NCBI RefSeq assembly: GCF_006717145.1
Contig: NZ_VFQF01000002.1
Span: 1,116,001 to 1,180,000 of the forward strand
Reading direction: 5' to 3'
DNA from: Humibacillus xanthopallidus
Lineage (GTDB): Bacteria; Actinomycetota; Actinomycetes; Actinomycetales; Dermatophilaceae
Length of the DNA stretch: 64,000 nucleotides
Below the pieces are notes generated by a model that was not told the DNA's origin, made no database searches, and saw only the letters and a program-made list of their open reading frames with translations. The position numbers were made by a program, and so were the translations under genes. Positions 18,566 through 27,701 of the stretch are shown one piece after another. The first letter of the stretch is position 1, and every line of letters starts with the position of its first letter.

Positions 18566-19360
18566 ATGCGAAGCGTTCGCCGTGTACGTTCCCGCCGCAC
18601 CCTGCGGGCACGACCCCCTCGTCGTCGTCGCCTGTCCCGGGCTTCCCGTCGCCGGTCACCGATTCCCAGCAGCTCCCTGATCGCTGCCGTCGCGGTTCCG
18701 GCCATCCTGCTTCTTGGCGTCGCCACTGCCCAAGCCGACAGCAAGCTCGACGTGCCGCCGAGCGTCGCCCCGGCGGCACCGGGGCACGCCCCGGCAGCAC
18801 CGGCCATTCCCGGCGGTCTCAAGGAGGGGCGCGACTACTCGTTCATCGCGAAGGATGGCGGCACGCCCATCCAGTGGGCGTGCACCAAAACCATCCCCGT
18901 GGTGCTCGACGGCTCCGCTCCGCCAGGGGCCGAGAGGACCCTCAAGTCGGTGGTGAAGACGCTGACCGACGCCACCGGCTTGCCCTTGGTCGTGGAGCCG
19001 AGCGCGCCCACCGCTGGCGCCATCCACGTGCGCTACGTCGCCCAAGGGCAGCAGACTCTCGGCATGGAGCTGCATGACCCTGAGCTGGGCGAGGGCGGGC
19101 CGCAGGCGTCCGGCGGCACGATCACCTTGGGCAGGGTAGTGGTGCGCGACGACACGCCAGACGCCGATCCCCGCACTCCCCAAGGTGCCCACGTTCTCCT
19201 CCACGAACTCGGTCACGCCGTCGGCCTGAATCACTCCGTCGACAACGTCGACGAGCTGATGGCGCCGTCCAGCGGGCCCGGATCGAAGCCGGTGCTCGGC
19301 CCGGGGGACCGGTACGCCCTGAGTGTTATCGGATGCCCTTCAATGGGGGCGGGTGGGTGA
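18566..19360 (+). CDS. secreted matrixin-like zinc metalloprotease
   Basis: The 264-residue protein starts at the ATG at 18566 after AGGAAGGA. It opens with an unusually Arg-rich n-region (about 35 residues), then a hydrophobic signal segment (SSLIAAVAVPAILLLGVATAQA, about 36-58). The zinc site HELGHAVGLNH is near residue 217, an exact HExxHxxGxxH metzincin motif, followed by a DELMAP turn that supplies the Met-turn of matrixins. It is predicted to be exported and to cleave protein outside the membrane. It ends the operon that contains a second, different zincin (15012). Confidence 0.85.
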   Translation: MRSVRRVRSRRTLRARPPRRRRLSRASRRRSPIPSSSLIAAVAVPAILLLGVATAQADSKLDVPPSVAPAAPGHAPAAPAIPGGLKEGRDYSFIAKDGGTPIQWACTKTIPVVLDGSAPPGAERTLKSVVKTLTDATGLPLVVEPSAPTAGAIHVRYVAQGQQTLGMELHDPELGEGGPQASGGTITLGRVVVRDDTPDADPRTPQGAHVLLHELGHAVGLNHSVDNVDELMAPSSGPGSKPVLGPGDRYALSVIGCPSMGAGG

Positions 19361-19374
19361 GGGACCCACGGGCC

Positions 19375-19445
19375 ACGGTCCAAAGTGGACTTGTACACGT
19401 CGACAGCCTGCCGACGGAACTCCTCGGAGTAGTACTTGCGGGCCG
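19375..19445 (-). pseudogene. IS3-family transposase OrfA remnant
   Basis: Read on the minus strand, this piece gives RKYYSEEFRRQAVDVYKST, the conserved opening of IS3-type OrfA proteins (the start of the HTH domain). It is preceded by an in-frame TGA and loses similarity after about 20 codons. No second ORF or inverted repeats were found nearby. The rest of 19361-19598 holds nothing else that I can support. Confidence 0.55.
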
Positions 19446-19598
19446 TGGTTCAGGATCATCTCGCTTCCCCAGGAATTGCTGGATTCAACGTGTCCATGAA
19501 CCACGGTCACGGTCCACCGGCACTAATGAGACAACTCCGCTTTGGCTGAAAGTCGTCGCGTCGATTCCGAGCCTCCACAAAACCCGAAACGGGATGGT

Positions 19599-20963
19599 CT
19601 ATAGCGTCGGCTGAATCCCGGGCGTTTGGCCAGCTGTGAGTTGGTCGGGCAGCGTTAAGAGCAGCCTTCGAGTCACGGTGGCGGCTTCCTCGGCGGCGCT
19701 CGCCTGGTGCGGGAGGTCAGCACCTGAGGCTGCGACCAGGCGGCCTCTGGCCGTCGATGTGAGCCGTTCAGCGGTGTGGTTGAGAGAGTTGGGGCGACCG
19801 AAGACGAGACCGGAGCGCACGAGGGCGCTCGAGAGGGCGGTTGCATGCGCGGAGAGCCAGGTGGCGCCTTGGGCGCTCCGAATCAGGGAGTCGTATACCC
19901 GCGCCGTATCCCAGGCGTCCCCGTCGTCGCGCGTGACGACATGGTCAAGTGTGGTGAAGAGAGCCCGTGCGGCAGCCGTGTAGTCCTTGGACGGGGGAGC
20001 CAGGGTCGTGTTTGGACCCCATACATTAACTGCACCTTGAGCGGCATGCGCGGCCTTCACGAGCAGCTCATGCTGTCTGGCGAATGACGGGCGACCGTTT
20101 CGTCGCAGGACGTCATCGAGGGCGGCGTAGATGTGGATGGCCTGGCTGGAGATGTCCTTGACGACATCGAGGCTTGGAACTGTCCTTCGGAGCTCGAGGT
20201 AGGCCTCGCGGGCCCAGGCGTGCAGCGCGAGGTCGAGCGCGTCGTTGAGCGTTCGCACCTCTGTGGCTGCTGGCCCGGCGGCGGGATTCTGCAGCCCTGA
20301 GACGCGTGTGCTCGGGGGCAGCGAGATCAGCGCTCGAGCGGCATACCGTGCCATTGTCATTGGCCGGTCGACGTCTTCGGTGTCGCAGAGGACGAGTGTG
20401 TGCCGAGCTGCCCGCGAGGCGAGCTGCAAGACGTCCCTGGCGATGCTGGTGGCCGAACTGGCCTGCAGCGGTGGCGTGCTCGGGTCGTGTCGGTGGGCGA
20501 CGAGGATGTCGGCGGTGGCTCCGATGGTGGTGGCGAGCCGTGAGAGAGGGTGGGTCTCGCCTGCGTGGGCGGGCGTGACGTCCTTGAGGGCGAGAGCTGC
20601 GAGATTGATCTGGTACCCGTCGGGGTATCGTGCGGCCGCGATTGCCCCGCGGTGGATCTGCCTGCGCACGTGCTCGGGGCTGACGCCCAGGAGCTGGGCG
20701 GCCTGGCGTGGTGTGACTGTGTCGTCGCGGCTCGCCGGCACGAGAGGTTGGGGGTAGCTGGTGACGACCCGATGCAGGGGTAGCGCGTCTGCGTCGTACG
20801 CTCCTGCGCCGACCCGGTGGCGGGCGAGCTCTTCGAGGATGCGGTAGACGGTCTGGTCGAACGAGTCCCAATGCTGCTCCGTGATGGTTTCGCCGCAGGC
20901 CTCGAGCTCGCCCGCGAGCGCGTGTGCTCGGTCGAGGAGGTCCGTGACGGTGGTGAACGTCAC
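19599..20963 (-). CDS. ICE accessory protein with HTH domain
   Basis: The 454-residue protein starts at a GTG overlapping the upstream stop (GTGA). Residues about 85-125 form an excisionase/MerR-type helix-turn-helix (TPRQAAQLLGVSPEHVRRQIHRGAI, then a YPDGYQIN wing). The remainder is long and helical, with no motif that I know. It closes the minus-strand run of conjugation genes and is downstream of the primase gene. A role in replication, partition or regulation of the ICE is likely from context, not from motifs. Confidence 0.65.
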   Translation of the reverse strand: MTFTTVTDLLDRAHALAGELEACGETITEQHWDSFDQTVYRILEELARHRVGAGAYDADALPLHRVVTSYPQPLVPASRDDTVTPRQAAQLLGVSPEHVRRQIHRGAIAAARYPDGYQINLAALALKDVTPAHAGETHPLSRLATTIGATADILVAHRHDPSTPPLQASSATSIARDVLQLASRAARHTLVLCDTEDVDRPMTMARYAARALISLPPSTRVSGLQNPAAGPAATEVRTLNDALDLALHAWAREAYLELRRTVPSLDVVKDISSQAIHIYAALDDVLRRNGRPSFARQHELLVKAAHAAQGAVNVWGPNTTLAPPSKDYTAAARALFTTLDHVVTRDDGDAWDTARVYDSLIRSAQGATWLSAHATALSSALVRSGLVFGRPNSLNHTAERLTSTARGRLVAASGADLPHQASAAEEAATVTRRLLLTLPDQLTAGQTPGIQPTL

Positions 20964-21295
20964 GGCCGGTTCCCGCCGTGCGCGCCGGAAGCGGCCTCAA
21001 GCTCTTCGACGAGGCGTTGCAGGTCGAGGATGTGGGCGCGCCAGAAGTCGAGGTCGGCCGGGGCATCGTCAGGTGCCACGGAGTTCAGTTCGGTCAGTGC
21101 CGCTTCGAGGTGGCTGCCCGCGTTCGCGCGCTGGGCGATGGGCGCGGGCAGTGGGTGGAGCCCGGCGGCGACGAGGCGCAGGGTGCCCGCGAGGGTGGAC
21201 CACCGTGCGAAAGGGTTGTCGTGGCTGCGCGCTTGGGCGAGCGCCGCGGCTTGGTGGAGCTCGCCTGCTGCGATGTCGAGCTGAGCACTGGACAT
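20960..21295 (-). CDS. small helical ICE protein, 111 aa
   Basis: I start this gene at the ATG at 21295, which follows CGGAGA. It overlaps the next gene by four bases. The product is almost entirely helical, Ala/Leu-rich, with no signal or TM segment. No family recognised. Conserved placement between primase and HTH protein suggests a partner of one of them. Confidence 0.55.
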   Translation of the reverse strand: MSSAQLDIAAGELHQAAALAQARSHDNPFARWSTLAGTLRLVAAGLHPLPAPIAQRANAGSHLEAALTELNSVAPDDAPADLDFWRAHILDLQRLVEELEAASGAHGGNRP

Positions 21296-21320
21296 GGGGT
21301 CTCCGTGGTTGGTCGATGGG

Positions 21321-22757
21321 TCACAGAAGGGCAGGGCCGGCGGCGACCGCCGCTCCCCGAATGGCACCAGACGCGGGCTGTAGCTCGCGGGCGAGAGCGA
21401 TCGTGAAGACTCCCCGGGGATTCCAGCCGTGTCGGGTCATCTCGCTGGTGACTTCGTCGATGAACCGGGCACGCGCACGGGGGCTGAGGCCCTCCACGAG
21501 CGGTGCCACCGCGGCGACGGTGTCGCGAACCGGGTCAGTGGCCCGGGCGAGGACGAGCCGGACGAGGTCACGGCCCGGCAGATGCGTCACAGGCCCGGCT
21601 CCGGTCTGGGACTCGCAGGGGCGGAGGAAGGCGTTGACGCCGGTCGGACCGTGGTCGGCGATCCACGCTGCCGGGTCGGTGCCGGCGGGCATCTCGGTGA
21701 TGGCCAGAGGCCGACGGGCAGTGAGGCACATGGCCTCCACCCACCGGTCGGTTCCGCGGCGGCCGGCATCGTCGCCATCCAGTGCGACCCGCGGCATCTG
21801 GGGGCTGGCGGCCAGGACCGCGGCGGCTTGGGTGGGGGAGACCGTGATCCCGTTGGCGCTCATCGGGGCGATCTGGTCGGAGACGCCGGCGGCCGCGGCA
21901 GCGGCAGCCAGGGCGATGGCGTCGATGGCGCCTTCGACGATGACGGCGTGACCGCTGGCAGCGAGGGTGTGGTGCGTCGGTCGGTAGAGCAGCTGGGACT
22001 TGTCGAAGACGGGGGTCCGGCTGGGGTTGCGGTACTTCGGGGCGTGGGGATGGCCGCTGACGTCCCGGCCGATGAAGCCGTGGATCTGCCCGTGGCTGTT
22101 GGTGACGGGGAAGATGAGCCGGTCCCGGAGGGTGTCGATGAGCCCGCCCGTGCGGGTCCGCGTCGCGAGATCGAGCTCGAGCAGCTCGTCGTCGGTGACG
22201 CCTTCGCCGCGGAGGTGCTCGGTGAGGGTCGTCCAGCCGTGGGAGGCGTAGCCGACGAGGGGGCCTGGGGCTTCGAGTTGGAGGTCGCGGAGGTTGAGTC
22301 CTCGGTGGTGCCAGAGCCGCTGGCGGGCGAAAGAGGCTGCGACGGGTGTCGAGAGGTGGTCCCAGGCCAGCTGGTTGATCTCGAAGGCGCGCTCGTGAGT
22401 GACCTGGAAGTCCGGGGGCGCAGGGACGGAACGCAGTCGCGGGTGGTTCGCCGCGATGCCGCTGACGGGTATGGAGCGGCCGTTCTCGAGTTCGGCAACC
22501 GCGTCCAGGAAGTCGAGGTTGCGGGTGCGTTGGACGAAGTCGATGACGTCGCCTGAGGCGCCGCACCCGAAGCAGTGGAAGCGGTCGGGCACCCCCTCGA
22601 CGGACATCGACGCCGTTCGGTCCTCGTGGAAGGGGCAGCACGCCATCCAGGCGCCGCCTCGAGGGATCAGCTCGATGCCCGCGTCCGCCATCACGTCCGG
22701 CAGGGGGTGCCGATCGCGGAGATCCTGCACGTCGACCGACGCGCGCTGAGAGGTCAC
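21321..22757 (-). CDS. DnaG-like primase with CHC2 zinc finger and Toprim
   Basis: This is a 478-residue protein starting at a GTG overlapping the previous stop. The N-terminal zinc finger reads CPFHEDRTASM ... FHCFGCGASGDVIDF (about residues 41-75), the CHC2 primase finger. The Toprim core follows with VIVEGAIDAIA (about 270) and a DGDDAGRRG segment (about 325) for metal binding. The helicase-binding C-terminus of housekeeping DnaG (about 600 residues) is missing, as is common in plasmid and ICE primases. It would prime the complementary strand after transfer or during ICE replication. Confidence 0.9.
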   Translation of the reverse strand: MTSQRASVDVQDLRDRHPLPDVMADAGIELIPRGGAWMACCPFHEDRTASMSVEGVPDRFHCFGCGASGDVIDFVQRTRNLDFLDAVAELENGRSIPVSGIAANHPRLRSVPAPPDFQVTHERAFEINQLAWDHLSTPVAASFARQRLWHHRGLNLRDLQLEAPGPLVGYASHGWTTLTEHLRGEGVTDDELLELDLATRTRTGGLIDTLRDRLIFPVTNSHGQIHGFIGRDVSGHPHAPKYRNPSRTPVFDKSQLLYRPTHHTLAASGHAVIVEGAIDAIALAAAAAAAGVSDQIAPMSANGITVSPTQAAAVLAASPQMPRVALDGDDAGRRGTDRWVEAMCLTARRPLAITEMPAGTDPAAWIADHGPTGVNAFLRPCESQTGAGPVTHLPGRDLVRLVLARATDPVRDTVAAVAPLVEGLSPRARARFIDEVTSEMTRHGWNPRGVFTIALARELQPASGAIRGAAVAAGPALL

Positions 22758-23428
22758 AGCTGCGCTCCGATCGAGAGTCGGTCCGGCTCGGCCGCCGGCG
22801 TCGTCGTCGTTTCAGCGAGGGCCGCCGAGTGCTTGTGAACGAGGTGCGCGAAGCTCTCGACGGGGAGGTGGACGTCGGTGTCGAGGGCCTGGCGGAAGGT
22901 GCGGTCGACAGCGAGGCGCGGCGCGCGTTCTGCGAGCACGGCGTACTCCTGCCAGGTCGGGTCCCACGCGTAGAGCAGCCCCTGGGTCGCCTCGTCTCCC
23001 TCGAGTCGCAGTGATACCCGCTGGTCGCCACGCGCGCCCCACCGCATGCCGTAGTCACGGTCGGTGCCCGGGAGGTGGCCGTACTGCCTCTCGAAGGCGT
23101 TCGGCCCGATCCAGGCGAGATCGACTGGCGCGGTCAGCGTCGGGTTCTCGAGGCCGTATGCCGCCGAGCGGAGGGTGTTCACGTCGCTCGCTCCTGCGTC
23201 GAGCGCGGCGGTGATCCGCTCGCCAATGGAGAAGGCGTCTTCGCCGAGTTCCGGTGCGAGGTGGAGCGCGGCTGCCTGGGCGAAGGCGTTGCGCTGTCCC
23301 AGTCGGTACCAGTAGTCGATGGGGTCGCTCTCCTCGACGTTGCGGCTGGCGTTTCGGGACAAGGCGAGCAGCTGGGCTGTGAGGGACCGAGTGGCGGCCG
23401 TTGGGCCGTCAGCGGGTGTGGGAGTCAT
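22754..23428 (-). CDS. hypothetical ICE protein, 224 aa
   Basis: The ATG at 23428 is preceded five bases away by GGAAGGG. The protein has no TM segment. Its middle contains an aromatic/charged segment (NAFERQYGHLPGTDRDYGMRWG) and its end an LVHKHSAALAETT stretch. It overlaps the primase start by four bases. Not recognised. Confidence 0.6.
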   Translation of the reverse strand: MTPTPADGPTAATRSLTAQLLALSRNASRNVEESDPIDYWYRLGQRNAFAQAAALHLAPELGEDAFSIGERITAALDAGASDVNTLRSAAYGLENPTLTAPVDLAWIGPNAFERQYGHLPGTDRDYGMRWGARGDQRVSLRLEGDEATQGLLYAWDPTWQEYAVLAERAPRLAVDRTFRQALDTDVHLPVESFAHLVHKHSAALAETTTTPAAEPDRLSIGAQL

Positions 23429-23523
23429 GGCGCCCTTCCCCGCGCGAGGCTCTCTCGCGCGTCAGGGGAGCAACACGATCGGAGGGACACCATTGGCAGA
23501 GAGCGTCGGCTGTGGTGAGACGG

Positions 23524-23952
23524 TCAATCCGTCTCCGATGCACTGGTACTCACGGCAGCCCACCGCGCCATCAGGTCGTCGCGGTGTCCGTTGAGCGAGC
23601 ACTGGGTTTTGGCGACCTGCTCGCCGAGCAGCTGCTGACAGTCGTGCAGGGCACGGACGAACTCCATTGCGCCCGTGGGGGATGCGGTGTCGGCGTAGTC
23701 GGCGCGTTCGTGGTCCCGTAGCGCGGAGAGGATCTCCACCATCGCCCCGTGCCGGTGCCAGCACGGTGGGATGATCCGCGGCTCGAAGGCGAACCGCACC
23801 ACCAATGCTTCGACCCACTCGCGAAGCTGGTCCATCGCATCGGATGCTTCGGCGTCCGTAAGCGATGGCCAGTGAAGCGGCCCGCGAAGTTGACCGAAGG
23901 TGCGCTCGAAGGGGTCCAGCCCGAAGTCGAGTGGCTCCCGGTCCTGGCTCAT
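23524..23952 (-). CDS. hypothetical ICE protein, 142 aa
   Basis: I start this gene at the ATG at 23952 because it overlaps the stop of the HNH gene (ATGA), which implies coupled translation. The product opens SQDREPLDFGLDPFERTFGQ and is helical and acidic, with a Trp/His-rich middle (PPCWHRHGAMVEIL). No TM or catalytic motif seen. It belongs to the same transcription unit as the primase and VirD4 genes. Confidence 0.6.
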   Translation of the reverse strand: MSQDREPLDFGLDPFERTFGQLRGPLHWPSLTDAEASDAMDQLREWVEALVVRFAFEPRIIPPCWHRHGAMVEILSALRDHERADYADTASPTGAMEFVRALHDCQQLLGEQVAKTQCSLNGHRDDLMARWAAVSTSASETD

Positions 23953-24353
23953 GACTGAGCGGGCGGGAGTGTCGCGGTGGAGGGACGACGCGGCTGCGCT
24001 CTGCGGAGGATCGCGATGATCCCGGCGGTCGCGTGGGGCCGGCTGTACCGCTGCCAGCCGGCGTCGGCGTCGAGGATGGAATGGAGAAGATGGTGATGGC
24101 GGCGGCAGAGGGGGAGCAGGTCCCTGACGTCTTCGGCGCCGACGCGGACGTAGGTGGCGTGATGGAGGTGCCCCGACTTGAGGGTCCATGGGCGTCCGCA
24201 CACCAGGCACGCGGGTTCGGCTCCTGCAGTGGTGAGCCAGGCGGCATACCACTCGCGCCGTTTGTCGCGCCAGGCGCGCGACGCGAGGTACACGTCGTAA
24301 GTGCCGCCGGTGCCTCCCGAGCGACGGGTCCTACGAGACATTCGCGTGCGCAT
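23949..24353 (-). CDS. HNH endonuclease-like protein
   Basis: The 134-residue protein has the zinc pair CLVCG, the segment HLHHATYVRVGAEDVRDLL and then CRRHHHLLH. This is the order of an HNH nuclease with a Cys4/His zinc-bound core: the histidines in HLHH act as general base and metal ligand. I take the ATG at 24353, which overlaps the end of the VirD4 gene; a second ATG twelve bases downstream is possible. Small HNH proteins are frequent in conjugation operons. A nicking or repair role is plausible. Confidence 0.75.
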   Translation of the reverse strand: MRTRMSRRTRRSGGTGGTYDVYLASRAWRDKRREWYAAWLTTAGAEPACLVCGRPWTLKSGHLHHATYVRVGAEDVRDLLPLCRRHHHLLHSILDADAGWQRYSRPHATAGIIAILRRAQPRRPSTATLPPAQS

Positions 24354-26133
24354 ATTGGATCTCGTGCTCGAGCTCGGTCCGTTGCGACAGAAGCGCCTTG
24401 GCATCCTTGCGCTTCAACCAGGGCGTCAGAGTGAGCGCGATGGGTCGGGCCGACCGAAGAAGCAGGATCGCGGACCCAAAGGGCAGGGTGCGCAAGGCGG
24501 ACGCTTCGAGGATCGGCGCTTCGGTGGTGGACGTCGACGAGCTGCGGCGGCCGTCGGGCCCGATGCTCCGGTTGGTCGTCTCCTTCGTGTGGGTGCCGAT
24601 GAGCTTGGACAGGTCGTCGAGGTCACGCGCGTTGGAACCTCCGCCCAGGATCAACTTCACGATCGCGGCGTCCCAGATGGCGGAGGCAGCGTGCTCGCCC
24701 CAGACGGCGCGTGCCTGTGCCAGTGACTGGAGGACGACCGTGGTGGAGATACCGGAGCCGCCCCCGTCTGACATCAGCGACGCCAGCGAGGGCAGAGGGT
24801 AGTTGGCGGCCTCGTCGAGGACCATCGACAGGGGCGGGTCGAGCCGGGCTGAGGGGGAGCGTGCCGCCGCTCGCCGAGCCACCTCGAGGACGTCCTCGAG
24901 GAAGGCGCCGACCAGCCCGGAAGTCGCGGCCGCGCCGGTCGAGGTCCCGAGAAGGTAGATGGTGCCGTTGTTCGCGAGGAACTCCGCCGGGTCGAAGTGT
25001 TCGCGGTCGCTGGGGGAGACCGCATCCAGCACGCGGGGGTCAGCGAGGGCCGCGAAGGCGATCGAGACCATGGCCCAAACGGAGTCTCGCTGCCGCGGGT
25101 CCGCGCTGATGAGCGAATCCAGTCCCTGGTGCCACGAGGACGCCGCGCCGGGGTGGGTGCTCAGGATCATCACGGCCTCACGTGCGTGCACCGCGGAGAG
25201 CGACCAGCGGTAGAGGTCTGTCGAGGTGCAGCCGCCCAAGGCCGCTGCATGCAGAAGCGCACGGACTGCCTGCTCGGCGGATGCCTGCCAGAAGTTAGCG
25301 TCGGTGGTGCCGGTCGCGGCACCGGACGTGAGTGCCTTGGCACGGATCATCGCCACGTGCGGGTCCTGGCAGCCACGGATAGGAGACCAACGTGCTGCGG
25401 AGGGGATGCCGGGGGCGAGGCCCTGTGGATCGAAGACGGCGACCGGGCCGACGGACTGCCGGGCTCGCAGTGTGGCTGTGAGGTTGTCCGGCCGTGTGCT
25501 CGTGGTGATCACGGCCCCTGGGGCGTCGAGGATGGCGGGGATGATGACATGCAGGCCCTTGCCGGATCGGGGCGGTCCGAGGACGACGATCGAGTCCTCG
25601 ACAGTGGAGCAGCAAGCGACTCCGCGGGAGTGCCCGATCACTCGGCCGACATCCTTGAGGGTGGTGTGCGTGAGTGTGGGCCGCAGAGCTTGAGCTCGCT
25701 TGAGGACGCGCCTTGCCCCCGCGGTCCGCTCGATCTCCGCGCGTGCGGCGATGCCCTCTCGCGCTGCCCAGTGCATCTGGGCGCCCCCTCCGTCGAGACG
25801 GCGGCGGAGTGAGACGACCGCGCTCAGGGCTCCTGCGCTCAACGCCGTGACGCTCGCCCAGTAGAGCGGAGGTGGGCCGAGGTCGACTCCCCACGCCTCG
25901 CTCGGAGAGCCCGGATCACCCAGAAGGGACGCCACCTCGCGGAAGGAGAATCGAGGCACTTCTCCGCCGAAGGTGATGCCACAGGCGGCGGCCGCGGCCC
26001 AGAGGATGACGGTGACCCCGCAGAGCGCAAGGGCAACAGGGAAGCGCCAGTCCTGACTCCGGTGAGGTTGCATGACCTGGCGACGAGGTCGACGGGGCAC
26101 CAGGGCTCTAGCCCCTGTTGTCCAGTCGATCAC
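24331..26133 (-). CDS. VirD4/TraG-type coupling ATPase
   Basis: This is a 600-residue type IV coupling protein. Two N-terminal hydrophobic helices (FPVALALCGVTVILWAAAAAC and a second near residue 80) precede a soluble ATPase domain with Walker A LGPPRSGKG (about 187) and Walker B LSMVLDEAANYPL (about 408), followed by a motif-III-like TVVLQSLAQAR. It brings the relaxase-bound DNA to the transfer channel. The start is uncertain: a GTG at 26133 is used here, but an ATG at 26073 just before the first TM is equally possible, and neither has a strong ribosome binding site. Confidence 0.88.
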   Translation of the reverse strand: MIDWTTGARALVPRRPRRQVMQPHRSQDWRFPVALALCGVTVILWAAAAACGITFGGEVPRFSFREVASLLGDPGSPSEAWGVDLGPPPLYWASVTALSAGALSAVVSLRRRLDGGGAQMHWAAREGIAARAEIERTAGARRVLKRAQALRPTLTHTTLKDVGRVIGHSRGVACCSTVEDSIVVLGPPRSGKGLHVIIPAILDAPGAVITTSTRPDNLTATLRARQSVGPVAVFDPQGLAPGIPSAARWSPIRGCQDPHVAMIRAKALTSGAATGTTDANFWQASAEQAVRALLHAAALGGCTSTDLYRWSLSAVHAREAVMILSTHPGAASSWHQGLDSLISADPRQRDSVWAMVSIAFAALADPRVLDAVSPSDREHFDPAEFLANNGTIYLLGTSTGAAATSGLVGAFLEDVLEVARRAAARSPSARLDPPLSMVLDEAANYPLPSLASLMSDGGGSGISTTVVLQSLAQARAVWGEHAASAIWDAAIVKLILGGGSNARDLDDLSKLIGTHTKETTNRSIGPDGRRSSSTSTTEAPILEASALRTLPFGSAILLLRSARPIALTLTPWLKRKDAKALLSQRTELEHEIQYAHANVS

Positions 26134-26237
26134 GTCGGAAGGAGGGCATGGTTTCTGTCACCGTGCCCTCCTTCCTCCTCGTTGACTCAGCCGTGCCGCG
26201 TGGTTCCCACACGACACAACCAGGCCATCTGCTCGCG

Positions 26238-27701
26238 TCAGGGGCCGAGCATGCGGGCGTTCGTGTCGAAAAGAGCGAGCTCCTCATCCGTCGCGACATG
26301 CCTGACGACGAAGGCCCGTTGCCCCACGCGCCAGAGACCTTCACCGCGCTGCAGGTCGGGCAGCTGCGCTCGCTCGGCACTCGACAGGCCGAGCTCCACT
26401 GCCGTCTGCGGGGCCTCGCTGACTTCCTGCTGGTAGATGATCTTGGTCGAGCAGTCACCGAGCAGGCCACGCGCGAGGGCACGCTCCTCGGAACCTGCGT
26501 TACCCACCGCGTCCAGGTCCGAGAGGCGATGGACCACAAGCAGATTGGCGATGCCCAGACCGCGCGACAGCTTCCACTGGGACTGCATCCGAGCCAGAAG
26601 CGCCGGCTGGCGCATGAGCCGCCACGCCTCGTCGTAGATCACCCAGCGCTGGCCCCCGTCGGCTGCGGACAGGGCCGACTCCATCCACGCCGACGCACAC
26701 GTCATGACCATCGCGATCAGCTGGTCAGACCCTTGGATCTGGGAAAGGTCCAGGGAGACCATAGGCAGCGACGGGTCGAACGCCACAGTGGAGGGCCCGT
26801 CGAACAACCCGGCGAGATCCCCGGCGACCAGGCGCCGCAGTGCATGTGCCAGGTCTCGCCCATCTCGAGCGAGGTCCTCGGCGGTTGCGCCGGGCAGCGA
26901 CTCTGTGGGCTCCAGCAGGTGGTCGACGACCACTGGCAGCACTGGCGTCTCGCTGCCGTGCGACGCGGCAGCGAGAGCGACGTCCAGTGCTGTGTGCTCG
27001 ACGGAGACCAGGGAGCGCCCGAGCGCTGACTGTGCCAGGGAGCCGAGAAGCTCTCTGCGCCTGGTCGTCACGAGGACGGCCCACTCAGGGTCGCCCAGTG
27101 CGTCATGCCGGGGCCCTGGGTCAAGGGGGTTGAGCCGGTTGCCGGATCCACCGCCCAGCCGGATGGCCGCACCGCCGACTGCTTCCGCGACGGCTGACCA
27201 CTCACCCTTCGGGTCGCCTGGCACGTAGACCCGTCGACCGAAAGCGATGGAACGGGTGGCGAGCGACTTGGCCAGGCACGACTTCCCCTTGCCCACGACC
27301 CCGGCAAGCAGGCAGTTCGGGTTGGTGATGAACCCGTTCCGGTAGAGGACCCACGGGTCGAAGCAGAAGCCGCCCCCGGACCACGCGTCCTGGCCCACGT
27401 AGACGCCCTCACTCCCGAGGCCGCCCTCGGCGAGGAAGAGGTAGGCACCTGCGACGACGTCGGACGTGCCCCGGTGGGCAGGCAGGCGCAGCCGGCGGTA
27501 GGAACGCCCGGCCTCCGCGCCAGACTCACCACCAGCCGGCAGCAGCTGAGCGCGGCCGAGGTCCTCGACCTCGTCACGACGGTTCACCCCGTCGTTCCCG
27601 CTGGGTCGTTGGGGGTCTCGGGATCGCCACCTCGAGCGAGCTCGCCTCGTTCCCGAGGGAGCGTAGAACCCGTTGGGTCGTGGCGCCTTGTGCTTGGGCA
27701 T
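26238..27701 (-). CDS. VirB4-like conjugative ATPase
   Basis: The 487-residue protein starts at an ATG overlapping the previous stop (TGATG). Its ATPase core shows Walker A GVVGKGKSCLAKSLA (about 136) and Walker B RWVIYDEAWRLM (about 348), then an NLLVVHRLSDL segment, all typical of the C-terminal half of VirB4/TraE. It lacks the N-terminal half of classical VirB4, which the SCO6880-like protein just upstream may supply. It powers assembly of the transfer channel at the inner face of the membrane. Confidence 0.87.
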   Translation of the reverse strand: MPKHKAPRPNGFYAPSGTRRARSRWRSRDPQRPSGNDGVNRRDEVEDLGRAQLLPAGGESGAEAGRSYRRLRLPAHRGTSDVVAGAYLFLAEGGLGSEGVYVGQDAWSGGGFCFDPWVLYRNGFITNPNCLLAGVVGKGKSCLAKSLATRSIAFGRRVYVPGDPKGEWSAVAEAVGGAAIRLGGGSGNRLNPLDPGPRHDALGDPEWAVLVTTRRRELLGSLAQSALGRSLVSVEHTALDVALAAASHGSETPVLPVVVDHLLEPTESLPGATAEDLARDGRDLAHALRRLVAGDLAGLFDGPSTVAFDPSLPMVSLDLSQIQGSDQLIAMVMTCASAWMESALSAADGGQRWVIYDEAWRLMRQPALLARMQSQWKLSRGLGIANLLVVHRLSDLDAVGNAGSEERALARGLLGDCSTKIIYQQEVSEAPQTAVELGLSSAERAQLPDLQRGEGLWRVGQRAFVVRHVATDEELALFDTNARMLGP

